A stretch of DNA of 64,000 bases from DASXTC01 sp036505635 (GTDB lineage Bacteria > Acidobacteriota > Polarisedimenticolia > JACPZX01 > DASXTC01): positions 48,334 to 112,333 of the forward strand of contig DASXTC010000026.1 of assembly GCA_036505635.1 (NCBI GenBank), written 5' to 3'. The translations under genes were made by a program, and so were the position numbers. Below are positions 42,072 to 51,337 of the stretch, piece after piece. The stretch's first letter is position 1; the number at the start of each line of letters is the position of its first letter. The notes beneath the pieces are model-generated. The model had not been told where the DNA came from. It was given only the letters and a program-made list of their open reading frames with translations, and made no database searches.

Positions 42072-43376
42072 GTGAATCCTCCGTCTCCGCGTGGAGACGC
42101 CGGCCGGTTCGTGAGTACCGTCCAGATGAATGGAATCCACGACGAGAAGCCGGTCGGCCTGCTCCTGGTGGGAGACAGACCGGAAAACCTCGGGGTCCTG
42201 GAGGTCGCGCTGCGCGATCTCGGGGAGCCTCTCGTCCTGTCGGACCCGGGCAGGGGGACGCTCGAGCCCCTCCTTGACCGCGACTACGCCGCGGTCCTCC
42301 TGGATGTGCGGGACCAGCGCATCGATGGCCGCGAGCTGGCCTCCTTGATCCGGGCGGGTGGCCGGACCCGGACCACGCCCATCCTCTTCGTGACACCGGA
42401 GGTTGGCGCAAACCGCGTCGCCGGCAGCTTCAGGATCGAGGGGGTCGACTGCATCCCCAGGCCCATCGATCCGGACCTCCTGCGGGCGAAGATCTCGGTC
42501 CTGGTGGACCTGTCCCGCAAGTCCAGGCGGGTCGAGCGCCAGAGCCTGGAGCTGAAGGCGGCCGGCGAGAAGCTCGATCTGGAGAGTCGGGAGCGAAGGC
42601 GGATCGAGGAAGCGCTGCAATGCGCCAGGGAGGAGGCTCGGGGCGCGAGCCGCTTCAAGGACGAGTTTCTCTCGATCATGAGCCACGAGCTTCGCACCCC
42701 GCTCAACGCGGTGCTCGGATTCTCGGAGCTCCTGACCGACGAGACGACCGGCGCGCTCACCGAGAGGCAGCGTCGCTACGTGAACCACGTCCTGACCGGC
42801 GGGCGCCACCTGCTGGCCCTCGTCAACGACATCCTGGAGCTGTCCCGGATCGAGGCCGGCCGCGTCGACCTGAGGCTCGAGGATGTCCGGATCGAGAATG
42901 TCGCCGCCGACGTGGTCGAAACGTTGCGGCCGCTCGCCGACCGGAAGTCACAGGAGCTGCTCGTGAAGGTGGAGCCGGGACAGAGCGTGCGCGCCGACGT
43001 CCGGAGGCTCAAACAGATCCTGATGCACCTGGTCGGCAACGCGGTCATGTACACGCAGGCGGGAGGCCGGATCGAGCTCGTCGCGCGCCGTGCGGAGGGC
43101 GGGGTCCGCCTCGAGGTGCGCGACACGGGTCCGGGGATCCCTCCCGAGGAGCGCAACCGGATCTTCGATCCTTTCTACCGCATCAGGAAGCCCGGTGGAG
43201 AGTCAACAGAAGGCACCGGCCTCGGACTCACCATCTGCACGCGGCTGGTGGGGCTGCACGGCGCCCGTCTCCACCTCGAGAGCGAACCCGGAAAGGGGAG
43301 CGTTTTCTCCTTCGAGCTGGAGGAGGCGTGGGCCGGGATCGACGGGCTCGCGCCGGGAGTTCCGGCGGCGCCGTAG
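42072..43376 (+). CDS. histidine kinase with degenerate N-terminal receiver domain
   Basis: The 434-residue protein has no membrane segment. Residues about 27-145 form a receiver-like domain with a phospho-acceptor candidate Asp78 (AVLLDVRD). The first acidic pair is reduced to VGD and the usual KP is RP, so phosphorylation is doubtful. A coiled-coil linker (150-195) leads to HisKA with His205 (IMSHELRTP) and an HATPase domain with N and G boxes (DTGPGIPPEERN, GTGLGL). GTG 42072 is taken as start; ATG 42126 is the alternative. It converges on the chemosensory operon with an 18-bp gap and may feed into it. Confidence 0.87.
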   Translation: MNPPSPRGDAGRFVSTVQMNGIHDEKPVGLLLVGDRPENLGVLEVALRDLGEPLVLSDPGRGTLEPLLDRDYAAVLLDVRDQRIDGRELASLIRAGGRTRTTPILFVTPEVGANRVAGSFRIEGVDCIPRPIDPDLLRAKISVLVDLSRKSRRVERQSLELKAAGEKLDLESRERRRIEEALQCAREEARGASRFKDEFLSIMSHELRTPLNAVLGFSELLTDETTGALTERQRRYVNHVLTGGRHLLALVNDILELSRIEAGRVDLRLEDVRIENVAADVVETLRPLADRKSQELLVKVEPGQSVRADVRRLKQILMHLVGNAVMYTQAGGRIELVARRAEGGVRLEVRDTGPGIPPEERNRIFDPFYRIRKPGGESTEGTGLGLTICTRLVGLHGARLHLESEPGKGSVFSFELEEAWAGIDGLAPGVPAAP

Positions 43377-43394
43377 GGCAACCTGGGTGCGCCC

Positions 43395-44594
43395 TCAGGT
43401 CCCTTCCGCCCGCACCACGGAGGCCCTGCCCGGCGCGGCCGCGGCGCCATGGCCCAGGGGCAGGGTCACGCAGAAGACGCTCCCGGCCGGGTGGTTATCC
43501 TCCACCCAGATGCGGCCGCCGTGGGCCTCGGCCGCGTACCGACAATAGGTCAGCCCCATGGCGCGCCCCTCCCGGACCTGCGCCTCCTGGTCGCGATCGA
43601 GCTTGCCGTACTTGTCGAAGATCTTCCGCCGGTATGATTCGGGGATCCCCTCGCCCTCGTCGCCGACCCTGACCTCGACGAAGGCGTCCCCCGAGGCGCG
43701 CGCCTCGATCCCGATCCGTCCGCCGGCCGGAGAGTACTTCAGCGAGTTGTCGAGCAGGTTCTCGAGGATCCGGCGCACGAGGTCCCTGTCCGCCCTCAAC
43801 GTCCCGGCCTCCGGCGCCACATCGATCGCCAGGGTCTGGTTCCTGGACTCGGCGCGCCGGTTAACCGTGCGCGCGACCTCCTCGATGAGCCCGCGCAGGT
43901 CGAGGTCGCTCATCGAAGGAACCAGCGCCCCGCTCTCGCTGCGGCTGATGTCCACCAGGTTCATGACCATCCGGTGCAGCGTCTGGGCGCCCGTCAGGAT
44001 ATCGCGCACGGACGCCCTCGAGCGCTCCGCGAGCGATTTGTCCCTGTCGAGCAGCTGCGCGTTGGCCAGGATCCCGGTCAGAGGGTTCTTCAGATCGTGC
44101 ACGACGAAGGAGGTCAGCTCCTCCTTCTGCCGCTCCACGTAGAGCAGCGTGTCGCGCTGCGAGGCGATGAGCTGGTGGCTGCTCGTGACCTCGTCGTGCA
44201 TGTGTTTGAGACGCAGCAGCGAGCGGACGCGCATCAACAGCTCGGTGCGGTTGAGCGGCTTTGTCAGGAAATCATCGGCTCCCGACTCGAGGGCCGTCTG
44301 GTGAGTGCCCAGGTCGCCCAGCGCGGTCAGGAAGACGATCGGCGTCCCGGCCCCCCCTAGCATCGTCCTGAGCCTGCGGCACGTCTCGAAGCCGTCCATC
44401 CCCGGCATCAGTATGTCGAGCAGCACCAGGTCGGGCGGCTGCCGCTCGAACATTTCGATGGCCTTCTCACCCGTGTCGGCCGGGATCACGTTATAACCTT
44501 CCGTGACGAGGTTGGCCTCCACGAGCTGGATGTTCTGAAGGGTGTCGTCCACCACGAGGATGCTCTCGATCCGATTCGCCGGCTCAGCGGACAT
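43395..44594 (-). CDS. receiver-histidine kinase hybrid (REC-HisKA-HATPase)
   Basis: The 399-residue soluble protein begins with an intact receiver domain (VVDD, Asp60 in LLDILMPGMDG, LTKP). It then has a HisKA with His166 (VVHDLKNPL) and an HATPase domain. The G2 box reads GRAMGLTY, a modest deviation from GxGLGL. The order, receiver first, suggests a kinase controlled by phosphorylation from another kinase. Its start overlaps the CheY-like gene by 11 bp, and it is the last gene of the ten-gene chemosensory operon. Confidence 0.9.
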   Translation of the reverse strand: MSAEPANRIESILVVDDTLQNIQLVEANLVTEGYNVIPADTGEKAIEMFERQPPDLVLLDILMPGMDGFETCRRLRTMLGGAGTPIVFLTALGDLGTHQTALESGADDFLTKPLNRTELLMRVRSLLRLKHMHDEVTSSHQLIASQRDTLLYVERQKEELTSFVVHDLKNPLTGILANAQLLDRDKSLAERSRASVRDILTGAQTLHRMVMNLVDISRSESGALVPSMSDLDLRGLIEEVARTVNRRAESRNQTLAIDVAPEAGTLRADRDLVRRILENLLDNSLKYSPAGGRIGIEARASGDAFVEVRVGDEGEGIPESYRRKIFDKYGKLDRDQEAQVREGRAMGLTYCRYAAEAHGGRIWVEDNHPAGSVFCVTLPLGHGAAAAPGRASVVRAEGT

Positions 44595-44973
44595 CCTGGA
44601 CTCCTTTCCTGTTCAGGTACGACTCGATCTGCGCCCCGAAGGTCCTGACGTCGATGGGCTTGCTCACGTACGCGTCAAATCCTCTCTCGAGGATGCGCTC
44701 CCGGTCCCCCTCCATGGCGAAGGCGGTCAGGGCGACCACGAAGAGGCTCGACAGGGCCGGATCCATTCTGATCTCCTTGAGGAGGAGCTCGCCGCCGCCG
44801 CCCGGGATCTGGAGATCCATGAGGACCAGGTCGGGCGCGCCGTCGCGAAGCCGGGTTCGCCCCTCCTGCACCGAGGCCGCTTCGAGGACCTCGTGTCCGC
44901 GGTACTCCAGCACATCGCGCACGAGCTGCCGGTTGAGGGTGTTGTCCTCCACCACCAGGATCCGGGCGCTCAT
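44584..44973 (-). CDS. CheY-like single-domain response regulator
   Basis: The 129-residue protein is a stand-alone receiver: VVEDN at the start, Asp53 in LVLMDLQIPGGGG, Thr in VALTAFAM, and Lys in VSKPIDV. It has no output domain, so it must act by binding a partner or passing phosphate on. The gene starts 4 bp after the large hybrid kinase and overlaps the REC-kinase gene. It is a good candidate for a shuttle between the two kinases. Confidence 0.9.
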   Translation of the reverse strand: MSARILVVEDNTLNRQLVRDVLEYRGHEVLEAASVQEGRTRLRDGAPDLVLMDLQIPGGGGELLLKEIRMDPALSSLFVVALTAFAMEGDRERILERGFDAYVSKPIDVRTFGAQIESYLNRKGVQDVR

Positions 44974-44977
44974 CGCG

Positions 44978-47900
44978 TCATACCCCCACGCCCTGGCTGT
45001 CGATCGCTCTTCGTACCGCGCGGACGAGGTCGTCGTGTCTCAATGCGGTCACCCGGGCGAGCGGCTGGACCTGTCTCGAGGTGTGAGGATCGACGCCTTC
45101 CGGAGACTCCATCATCCCGAGGATCGGAATTCCGGTCCAGCCAGACTCTTCGCGGGTCCTGACCAGCATTTTGATCGCCGCCGCAGGGTCGTCGCGCAAA
45201 TCGATGAGGGCGAGCTGGATGGGGCCATCCTCCCCGGTGGGATCGATCGGGACCTCATGGGTTCGCCGGACGCTGCACCCTGCCGCGCGCAGATGCTGCT
45301 CGATGAGATCCATGTCGGCGCCGTCCCCCACGAGAAGGACCTTGAGGCCCGACACGCGGTGAACGGGCAGACCGGCCGCCGATAGGGCATCGAGCAGGTC
45401 GGTGCGTGTGACCGGCTTGACGAGGCAGTCGGCCGCCCCGAGGATCAGGCCACGTTTCGGCTCGTCCACCACCGAGATGATGACGACCGGAATCGTGACC
45501 GTCTCGGGCGAATCCTTCAGCCGGGAGAGCACGGTCCACCCATTGGTGCGCGGAAGGAGGATGTCGAGCGTGATGGCGGCCGGGTGGAGCTTCGCCGCCA
45601 CGCTGAGGGCTTCCTCGGCGTTACGGGCGAAGCAGACCGCCAGCCCACCGGCGCGCAGGTGGCCCGAGATGAGCTCGGCGGCCTGCGGGTCGTCCTCGAC
45701 CACCAGGACGAGCGCTTCGGCGGGACCCGTGTCCCCGGGCACGGGCGGGCGTGTCACCGCGGCGTTCGAGCCGACCGGCAGGTCGAGCGTGAACGTGCTC
45801 CCCTTGCCCGGCTCGCTCTCGGCCAGGATCGACCCGCCGTGCAGCTCCGCGAGCCTCCGGCTCAGCACGAGCCCGAGCCCGGTCCCCTCGGGCTTCTCTC
45901 CCGAGGCCGACTCGATCCGCTCGAACTCACGGAAGAGGCGCGTCATGTCCTCGGAGCGGATCCCGATCCCGTTGTCCTGGACGACGACCCGGATGCGGCC
46001 CTCCCGCTCGTACGCCGTCAGCTTGATGGCGCCTCCCTCCGCCGTGAACTTGACCGCGTTGGAAAGCAGGTTGTTGAGGACCTGGCGGATCCGGACCGGG
46101 TCGATGTGCAGGTCCGGGAGTCCTGCCGCGACGTCCACCTCGAGGGTCTGCAGGCGCTTGGCCGCCAGCGGAGCGATGATTTCCTGCGCGGCCTCAACCA
46201 CCGAGGCAAGGGGCGTCCACTCGCGCGAGAGCTCCATTCTCCCCGCCTCCACCTTCGAGATGTCGAGGATGTCGTTGACCAGATCGAGCAGGTGCCTGCC
46301 GCTGGCCAGCACGTTGCCGACGTACGTTTTCTGGCGCGCCGTCAGGGTCCCGAAGAGCTCCTGGTCCAGCAGCTCGGAGAATCCGATGATCCCGTTCAGG
46401 GGGGTGCGCAACTCGTGGGACATGCTGGCAAGAAAGCGCGACTTGAACCGGCTCTCCTTCTCGGCCTGCACCCGGGCCCGCGCCAGCTCGATGTTCTTCC
46501 CCTTCAGGGCCTCCTCGGCGCGCCGCTGCGCGGTGATGTCCAGCTCGACGGCGATGGCGCCCGTCATCGAGTGGTCCGGGCCGATGACCGGGAACGCGGA
46601 GTTGTGGATGACCTTGCGCGTGCCGTCGAAGCACTCGATCTCGACGATCTGATCCGTCACGGCTTCCCCGCCCTTGAGCACCAGGGACGCGGCCCACTCC
46701 TCCGCATCGAGAGGCCTCCCTGTGTCGGCCCAGCAGGCCTTTTTCTGGCAGAAATCTTCCCTGCCGACAAACCGGATTCCCTCCCAGATGCGCCGGGCCG
46801 CCGGGTTCACGTGGATGATCTCCCCATTGCCGTCGAGGATGAAGACGCCGACCGGCAGCGTGTCGAGCACGCGCTGGAGCAGGTCCTTCGCCTCCCTGGT
46901 CCGGTACGCCTCGAGTGACTCGTGCTCCCTCCTGAGGAGCTCCTCGCGGATCCGCCGGTTCTCCTCCTCGTAATGGCTCCGGCGAAGCTGGGCCCTCAGG
47001 CGCCCCGCCAGGATCGCGAAGTCGTCCGACTTGGCGATGTAGTCGTCGGCGCCGGCGTTGAATCCCTCCAGCATCGCCTCGCGGTCCTCGCGCGCCGTGA
47101 GCATCAGCAGCGGGATCGCCCTCCACTTCGCCTCGCTCTTGATGCGGCGGCAGGTCTCGTGCCCCGAGAGGCCAGGCATCATGAGGTCCAGGAGGATTCC
47201 ATCGACCCCCTGCGCGCCGAGAAGCTCGATGGCTTCCTCACCGGATCCTGCGGTCACGACCTCGTAGCCCTCCTCACGCAACATCTCCGCGAGCTCGTTC
47301 AGATAGGTCATGCTGTCGTCCACCGCGAGGATCCGCTGGGGTCCGACGAGACTCGATGTCGGCTCGATGGCCTGGGGCGCACCGGTCCCGCGCAGAAGGG
47401 CGGCCAGCCTGGCCAGGAGCACCGCCGGATCCCCGCCCTTGAGGACGTGTACGTCGGCGCCGGCCTGGAGCCCCTCGACCTCCACCCTGTCCCCCATGGC
47501 GGCGCTAATCAGCATGCAGCGCATCCGCCTCAGAGCCGCGTCCGACTTGAACCGGTGTATCAGCGCCAGACCGTCGATCCCGGGCAGGCGCCCGTCGATG
47601 ATCGAAGCCGCGGGCCTGCGCAGCGCGGCGAGCCTGAGCGCCTCCTCGCCCGACCCGGCCGTGACCACGCCGTAGCCGGCGCCCTCCAGCAGATCCCTCA
47701 GCACCCGCCGATCGGTCTCGCTGTCGTCCACCACCATCACCGTGACGCCGGCGTCGGCCTGAGCGCTGGACGAAGCGAATGGGGCGGTGGCGCGGATCAG
47801 TTCCCTGGCCCGCGCCACGACGTGGGCCGCGTCGTAGGGCTTACCCACGTACTCGTCGGCGCCGGTGGCGAGCCCCCGGATCCGGTCGCGTACCTCTGAT

Positions 47901-48154
47901 TCCGTGGACAGGAGCATCACGGGGGTCGCGGCGCACCGGGGATGGGATTTGAACTCCTTGAGCAGCTCGATGCCGTCACCGTCGGGAAGCAGCAGATCGA
48001 GCACGATGACGGCGAAGTCCTCTGCTGCGACCGCGTCGCGCGCCGCGGCCGCCGTCTCGCACAGCGCCGTTTCGTATCCCGCGGCTTCGAAAGACTCCTT
48101 GAGATCCATCCGGACGGTAAGGCTGTCGTCCACGACCAGGATGCGAAGAGTCAT
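44978..48154 (-). CDS. large hybrid histidine kinase with three N-terminal and two C-terminal receivers
   Basis: The 1058-residue soluble protein reads: REC1 (about 1-120, VVDDS, VIVLDLLLPDGDG), REC2 (about 137-258, VVDDS, SIIDGRLPG), REC3 (about 272-392, VDDS, ILLDLMMPG), a PAS domain (about 425-540), HisKA with His580 (MSHELRTPLNG), HATPase (about 680-800), REC4 (about 820-935, VVEDD, TLDILLP, KP) and a degenerate REC5 (about 945-1058, LLVGDGA). ATG 48154 is chosen because REC1 begins there and it overlaps the cheB stop (ATGA); the frame remains open upstream as shadow of cheB. It lies directly after cheB, so it probably integrates the CheA output. Confidence 0.9.
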   Translation of the reverse strand: MTLRILVVDDSLTVRMDLKESFEAAGYETALCETAAAARDAVAAEDFAVIVLDLLLPDGDGIELLKEFKSHPRCAATPVMLLSTESEVRDRIRGLATGADEYVGKPYDAAHVVARARELIRATAPFASSSAQADAGVTVMVVDDSETDRRVLRDLLEGAGYGVVTAGSGEEALRLAALRRPAASIIDGRLPGIDGLALIHRFKSDAALRRMRCMLISAAMGDRVEVEGLQAGADVHVLKGGDPAVLLARLAALLRGTGAPQAIEPTSSLVGPQRILAVDDSMTYLNELAEMLREEGYEVVTAGSGEEAIELLGAQGVDGILLDLMMPGLSGHETCRRIKSEAKWRAIPLLMLTAREDREAMLEGFNAGADDYIAKSDDFAILAGRLRAQLRRSHYEEENRRIREELLRREHESLEAYRTREAKDLLQRVLDTLPVGVFILDGNGEIIHVNPAARRIWEGIRFVGREDFCQKKACWADTGRPLDAEEWAASLVLKGGEAVTDQIVEIECFDGTRKVIHNSAFPVIGPDHSMTGAIAVELDITAQRRAEEALKGKNIELARARVQAEKESRFKSRFLASMSHELRTPLNGIIGFSELLDQELFGTLTARQKTYVGNVLASGRHLLDLVNDILDISKVEAGRMELSREWTPLASVVEAAQEIIAPLAAKRLQTLEVDVAAGLPDLHIDPVRIRQVLNNLLSNAVKFTAEGGAIKLTAYEREGRIRVVVQDNGIGIRSEDMTRLFREFERIESASGEKPEGTGLGLVLSRRLAELHGGSILAESEPGKGSTFTLDLPVGSNAAVTRPPVPGDTGPAEALVLVVEDDPQAAELISGHLRAGGLAVCFARNAEEALSVAAKLHPAAITLDILLPRTNGWTVLSRLKDSPETVTIPVVIISVVDEPKRGLILGAADCLVKPVTRTDLLDALSAAGLPVHRVSGLKVLLVGDGADMDLIEQHLRAAGCSVRRTHEVPIDPTGEDGPIQLALIDLRDDPAAAIKMLVRTREESGWTGIPILGMMESPEGVDPHTSRQVQPLARVTALRHDDLVRAVRRAIDSQGVGV

Positions 48155-49251
48155 GGTGCCCTCCGCGCGGCCAGACTGCCGGCGGTCATCTCGACGATCG
48201 CCGGCGCCATGCCGTCCAGCGGGAGAGTCCGGCAGGCGGCGCCCAGGAGGATCGCCTCGCGCGGCATGCCGAAGACGATCGAGCTTTCCTCGTCCTGGGC
48301 GATCGTCATCGCCCCGGCGTGGCGCAGAGCGAGCAGACCCAGCGCGCCGTCCTTGCCCATCCCCGTCAGAAGACAGGCGACGGTGCCGGGACCATGCTCG
48401 ACCGCCAGCGATTCGAAGAGGACGTCGACGGCGGGCCGGCACTGGTGACGCGGCGGGTCGGCGGTGAGCCTGAGCCGGCCGCGCTCCACCACGAGGTGGC
48501 GGTCGGGAGGCGCCAGAACGACACGCGCCTGTCCTGAGGAAGGGAGCGGCTCCGCGTCGACCGCGTTGGTGACTCGGAAGGAGGTCTGGGCGCCGAGCCA
48601 CTCCGCGAAGGCGCTGGCGAACGGCTCGCCGATGTGGAGCACGATCAGGATCGGGAGGCTGAAACGCGGACGCAGACCTCGCAGCAGCTCCGTGATCGCG
48701 CCGGGACCCCCTGTGGAGGCGCCGATGGCCAGGAGGCTGCGGGGGACGTCGGCCGGTCCGGCGCCTGCGGTGAAGGCCTCACCGGACGGTCCCGGCGTTT
48801 CGGGCCGGCCGGCCGCGAGCTTCGCGCGTGGGTGCGTGACCGCTCTGACCCGTGCCGCGATCTTGATGGTCGCGAGAAACCGGCGTTCCCAGGCCTCATC
48901 GAGGCCGTCCGCCGGCGGTTTGTCCAGGACGTCCACAGCTCCGGCCGCCAGCGCGTCGTAGGTGTGGAAGAGGTCCCCCCGGTTCATGGACGCCGAGACG
49001 ATCACGATCGGCGTGGGGCAGTAAGCCATGATGTACTCCGTTGCGGCCAGACCGCTCATGGCCGGCATCGCCATGTCCATCGTGAGGACGTCGGGGCGCA
49101 GCTCCCGGCACAGCTCGATCCCCCGCCTTCCGTCCGCGGCTTCCCCGACAACCTCGACTCCCTGATCCCGGGAGAGGACTTCGGTGAGCTTCTTGCGGAC
49201 GGTCAGCGAGTCGTCCACGATCAGCACCCGCACCGACGCTTCCCTGTTCAT
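48151..49251 (-). CDS. cheB: chemotaxis protein-glutamate methylesterase CheB
   Basis: The 366-residue protein has a receiver domain (1-120; Asp in LTMDMAMPAMSG) and a CheB methylesterase domain (about 170-360). The catalytic Ser lies in IGASTGG, His in VLHIGEP and Asp in LTGMGKDGA. It removes methyl groups from the MCP to reset its activity, and is activated by phosphorylation from CheA. It overlaps both cheA and the hybrid kinase gene by 4 bp, consistent with tight coupling in the operon. Confidence 0.94.
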   Translation of the reverse strand: MNREASVRVLIVDDSLTVRKKLTEVLSRDQGVEVVGEAADGRRGIELCRELRPDVLTMDMAMPAMSGLAATEYIMAYCPTPIVIVSASMNRGDLFHTYDALAAGAVDVLDKPPADGLDEAWERRFLATIKIAARVRAVTHPRAKLAAGRPETPGPSGEAFTAGAGPADVPRSLLAIGASTGGPGAITELLRGLRPRFSLPILIVLHIGEPFASAFAEWLGAQTSFRVTNAVDAEPLPSSGQARVVLAPPDRHLVVERGRLRLTADPPRHQCRPAVDVLFESLAVEHGPGTVACLLTGMGKDGALGLLALRHAGAMTIAQDEESSIVFGMPREAILLGAACRTLPLDGMAPAIVEMTAGSLAARRAP

Positions 49252-51335
49252 GTCGTCAGCCCGCGAATCGTGCTGAGGAGCTGCGCCTGGTCGAACTGGC
49301 TCTTGACGATGAAGGCCTTCGCGCCGACTTCGACGCCGCGGCGGCGATCCTCCTCGGAGGAGCGCGAGGTCAGCAGGATCGCCGGGACCCGGGAGAGCGC
49401 CGCGTCGGCGCGCGCGCTGGTGATGAACTCGAAGCCGTCCATCCCCGGCATCTCGACGTCCACGACGAAGAGGCCGTACTCGCGCCGGTGCGCCATATCC
49501 AGCGCTTCCTGGCCCGACGTGGCCAGATCCACCTCGTAGCCCGCCGATTCGAGGATGCTCTGCTCGAGCATCCGCGTCGTGAGCGAATCATCCACCACCA
49601 GCACGGAGCGGGGCGCGGTCTGGATGACTTCGAGGCGACGTCCGGTTTCCGCACCCGCGGCCCGCACCAGCGCCTCCGGATCGAGGACCAACCGGGGGTT
49701 CCCCTCCTCGTCGAGGCACGCGCCGGCCACCCCGGGCACGTCGCCGACGATCTCCGGCAGCCGCATGACGACGACCTCGGCCACGCCGGCGAACCGGTCG
49801 ACCGCCAGCGCGGCGACGCTCTCCCCCGAACGCAGCAGGACGGCGAGATGAGCCGGCCCCGCGACCGCCTCTCCGTCGCGCTTCCAGAGGGCCCTGCCCA
49901 GCGAGGTGAACGGGATCGCCCGGCCGTCGTAGAGGATCGTGTCGCCCGACGGTGTGCGGGCGATGGCCGATTCCGAGACGCACAACGTGCCGGCCACCGC
50001 GTCCAGCGGCAGCGAGGCGACGCCGCCCGCATCCTCCACCAGGAGCGCCCTGACGGAGGAGAGCGAGATCGGCACCTCGATCCCCACCGTGGTCCCGAGG
50101 CCCGGACGACTGCGGACGGAGACGCTCCCCTTGAGGCGGTCGGCGGCCTCGCGCACGACGTCCATTCCGACTCCCCGTCCCGACACCGCGGTCACCGTTT
50201 TCGAAGTGCTGAGCCCGCCATGGAGGATCAGGCGCGCGACCTCTTCGGGTCCGAGCGCCGCCCCCTGGTCGGGCGTCACGAGCCCTCGCCCGATGGCCGC
50301 CAGGCGCACCGCTTCCACGTCGATGCCGCGCCCGTCATCGGTACAGGTGAAGGCGAGGCGGTGGCCGCGCCGCTCCACGCGGACCTGCACGCGCCCCTCG
50401 GGGGGCTTGCCGGCGGCGCTCCGGTCCGCCTCGTCCTCGATGCCGTGGTCTACGGCATTGCGCACCGCGTGCAGCAGGGCGTCGCGCAGGATCGACAGGA
50501 CGTGTCCATCCACGCGGATCTCCTGGCCGCCGGCTCCGAACGCGATCCTCCTGCCCGAGGAGCCCGCCGCGTCGCGCGCCGCGCGCTCCAGCGAGCCGAA
50601 GATCCCTCCCGCCGGAATGAGGCGGACCCTGGTCGCCTTGCTCTGCACCAGCCTGAGATCCGTTTCGGCGCGATCCAGACTCACCGCGAGGTCGCGCCGG
50701 GCTCGCTGAATCGACTCCAGCAGCTCCTCGGCTATGAGGCGCACGCGGTGCGGGGGAGTGCCGGCGGCGGGGACGTCGGAGCGCGCCCCCCGCCGGGGGC
50801 CGAGGTTGTCCACCAGGGACGCCGCGATGCGGCCGCTGCTCTCGAGCGTCCCGGCGCACTGGCGCACCGCTCTCATCTCGACCACGGCGTGCGAGATCTC
50901 CTGCAGCAGTGAATCGACCTCGGCCAGGTCCACGCGAACCGTCTCCAACGGGCGCAGGGCGGAGCGCGGCGAGGCGGTGGGGGTCCCGCCCGGCGCGGCC
51001 GGTTCCGGGGCGACCTGTGGCGCGCCATCGAGGGCGGCCACCGCCGCCGCGATCTGATCGACCAGCCGCAGGAGTGAGTCGACCGTCGGGCGGGACAGGG
51101 GAGCCACCGCCTCGCGGTGAGGACCGAAGAGGTCCTCGATGGCGTGGGCCAGGCCGGCGATCGAGGGCTGTTTGACGACCTGCGCCGCGCCCTTCAGGGT
51201 GTGCGTGAGCCTGAGCATCTGCGCGACCCGTTCGTGATCGATCGCGCCCTTCTCCAGGTCGAGCGCCCCGCGAGTGAGCCCTTCGAGGATCTCCCTCGCC
51301 TCCACGAGGAAGTACCTGTAGGGGTCCTTCTTCAT
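49248..51335 (-). CDS. CheA-type histidine kinase with C-terminal receiver (WspE-like)
   Basis: The 695-residue kinase has an HPt domain with His45 (RLTHTLKGAA), a linker, dimerisation region, HATPase domain (HAVRNAVDHGIE, DDGRGID, SGRGVGMDVV), a CheW-like domain (about 430-555) and a C-terminal receiver (VVDDS, Asp in VVDVEMPGMDG). There is no clear CheY-binding P2 domain. A CheA with a fused receiver is the hallmark of Wsp/Frz-type systems. ATG 51335 lies 2 bp after the MCP stop; the frame stays open further upstream but reads as shadow of the MCP gene. It overlaps cheB. Confidence 0.93.
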   Translation of the reverse strand: MKKDPYRYFLVEAREILEGLTRGALDLEKGAIDHERVAQMLRLTHTLKGAAQVVKQPSIAGLAHAIEDLFGPHREAVAPLSRPTVDSLLRLVDQIAAAVAALDGAPQVAPEPAAPGGTPTASPRSALRPLETVRVDLAEVDSLLQEISHAVVEMRAVRQCAGTLESSGRIAASLVDNLGPRRGARSDVPAAGTPPHRVRLIAEELLESIQRARRDLAVSLDRAETDLRLVQSKATRVRLIPAGGIFGSLERAARDAAGSSGRRIAFGAGGQEIRVDGHVLSILRDALLHAVRNAVDHGIEDEADRSAAGKPPEGRVQVRVERRGHRLAFTCTDDGRGIDVEAVRLAAIGRGLVTPDQGAALGPEEVARLILHGGLSTSKTVTAVSGRGVGMDVVREAADRLKGSVSVRSRPGLGTTVGIEVPISLSSVRALLVEDAGGVASLPLDAVAGTLCVSESAIARTPSGDTILYDGRAIPFTSLGRALWKRDGEAVAGPAHLAVLLRSGESVAALAVDRFAGVAEVVVMRLPEIVGDVPGVAGACLDEEGNPRLVLDPEALVRAAGAETGRRLEVIQTAPRSVLVVDDSLTTRMLEQSILESAGYEVDLATSGQEALDMAHRREYGLFVVDVEMPGMDGFEFITSARADAALSRVPAILLTSRSSEEDRRRGVEVGAKAFIVKSQFDQAQLLSTIRGLTT

Positions 51336-51337
51336 GT

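Noticed and set aside
48155..48601. Open 5' extension of the five-receiver kinase gene
   Set aside because: The extra residues are shadow sequence of cheB. The first receiver begins exactly at the ATG at 48154.
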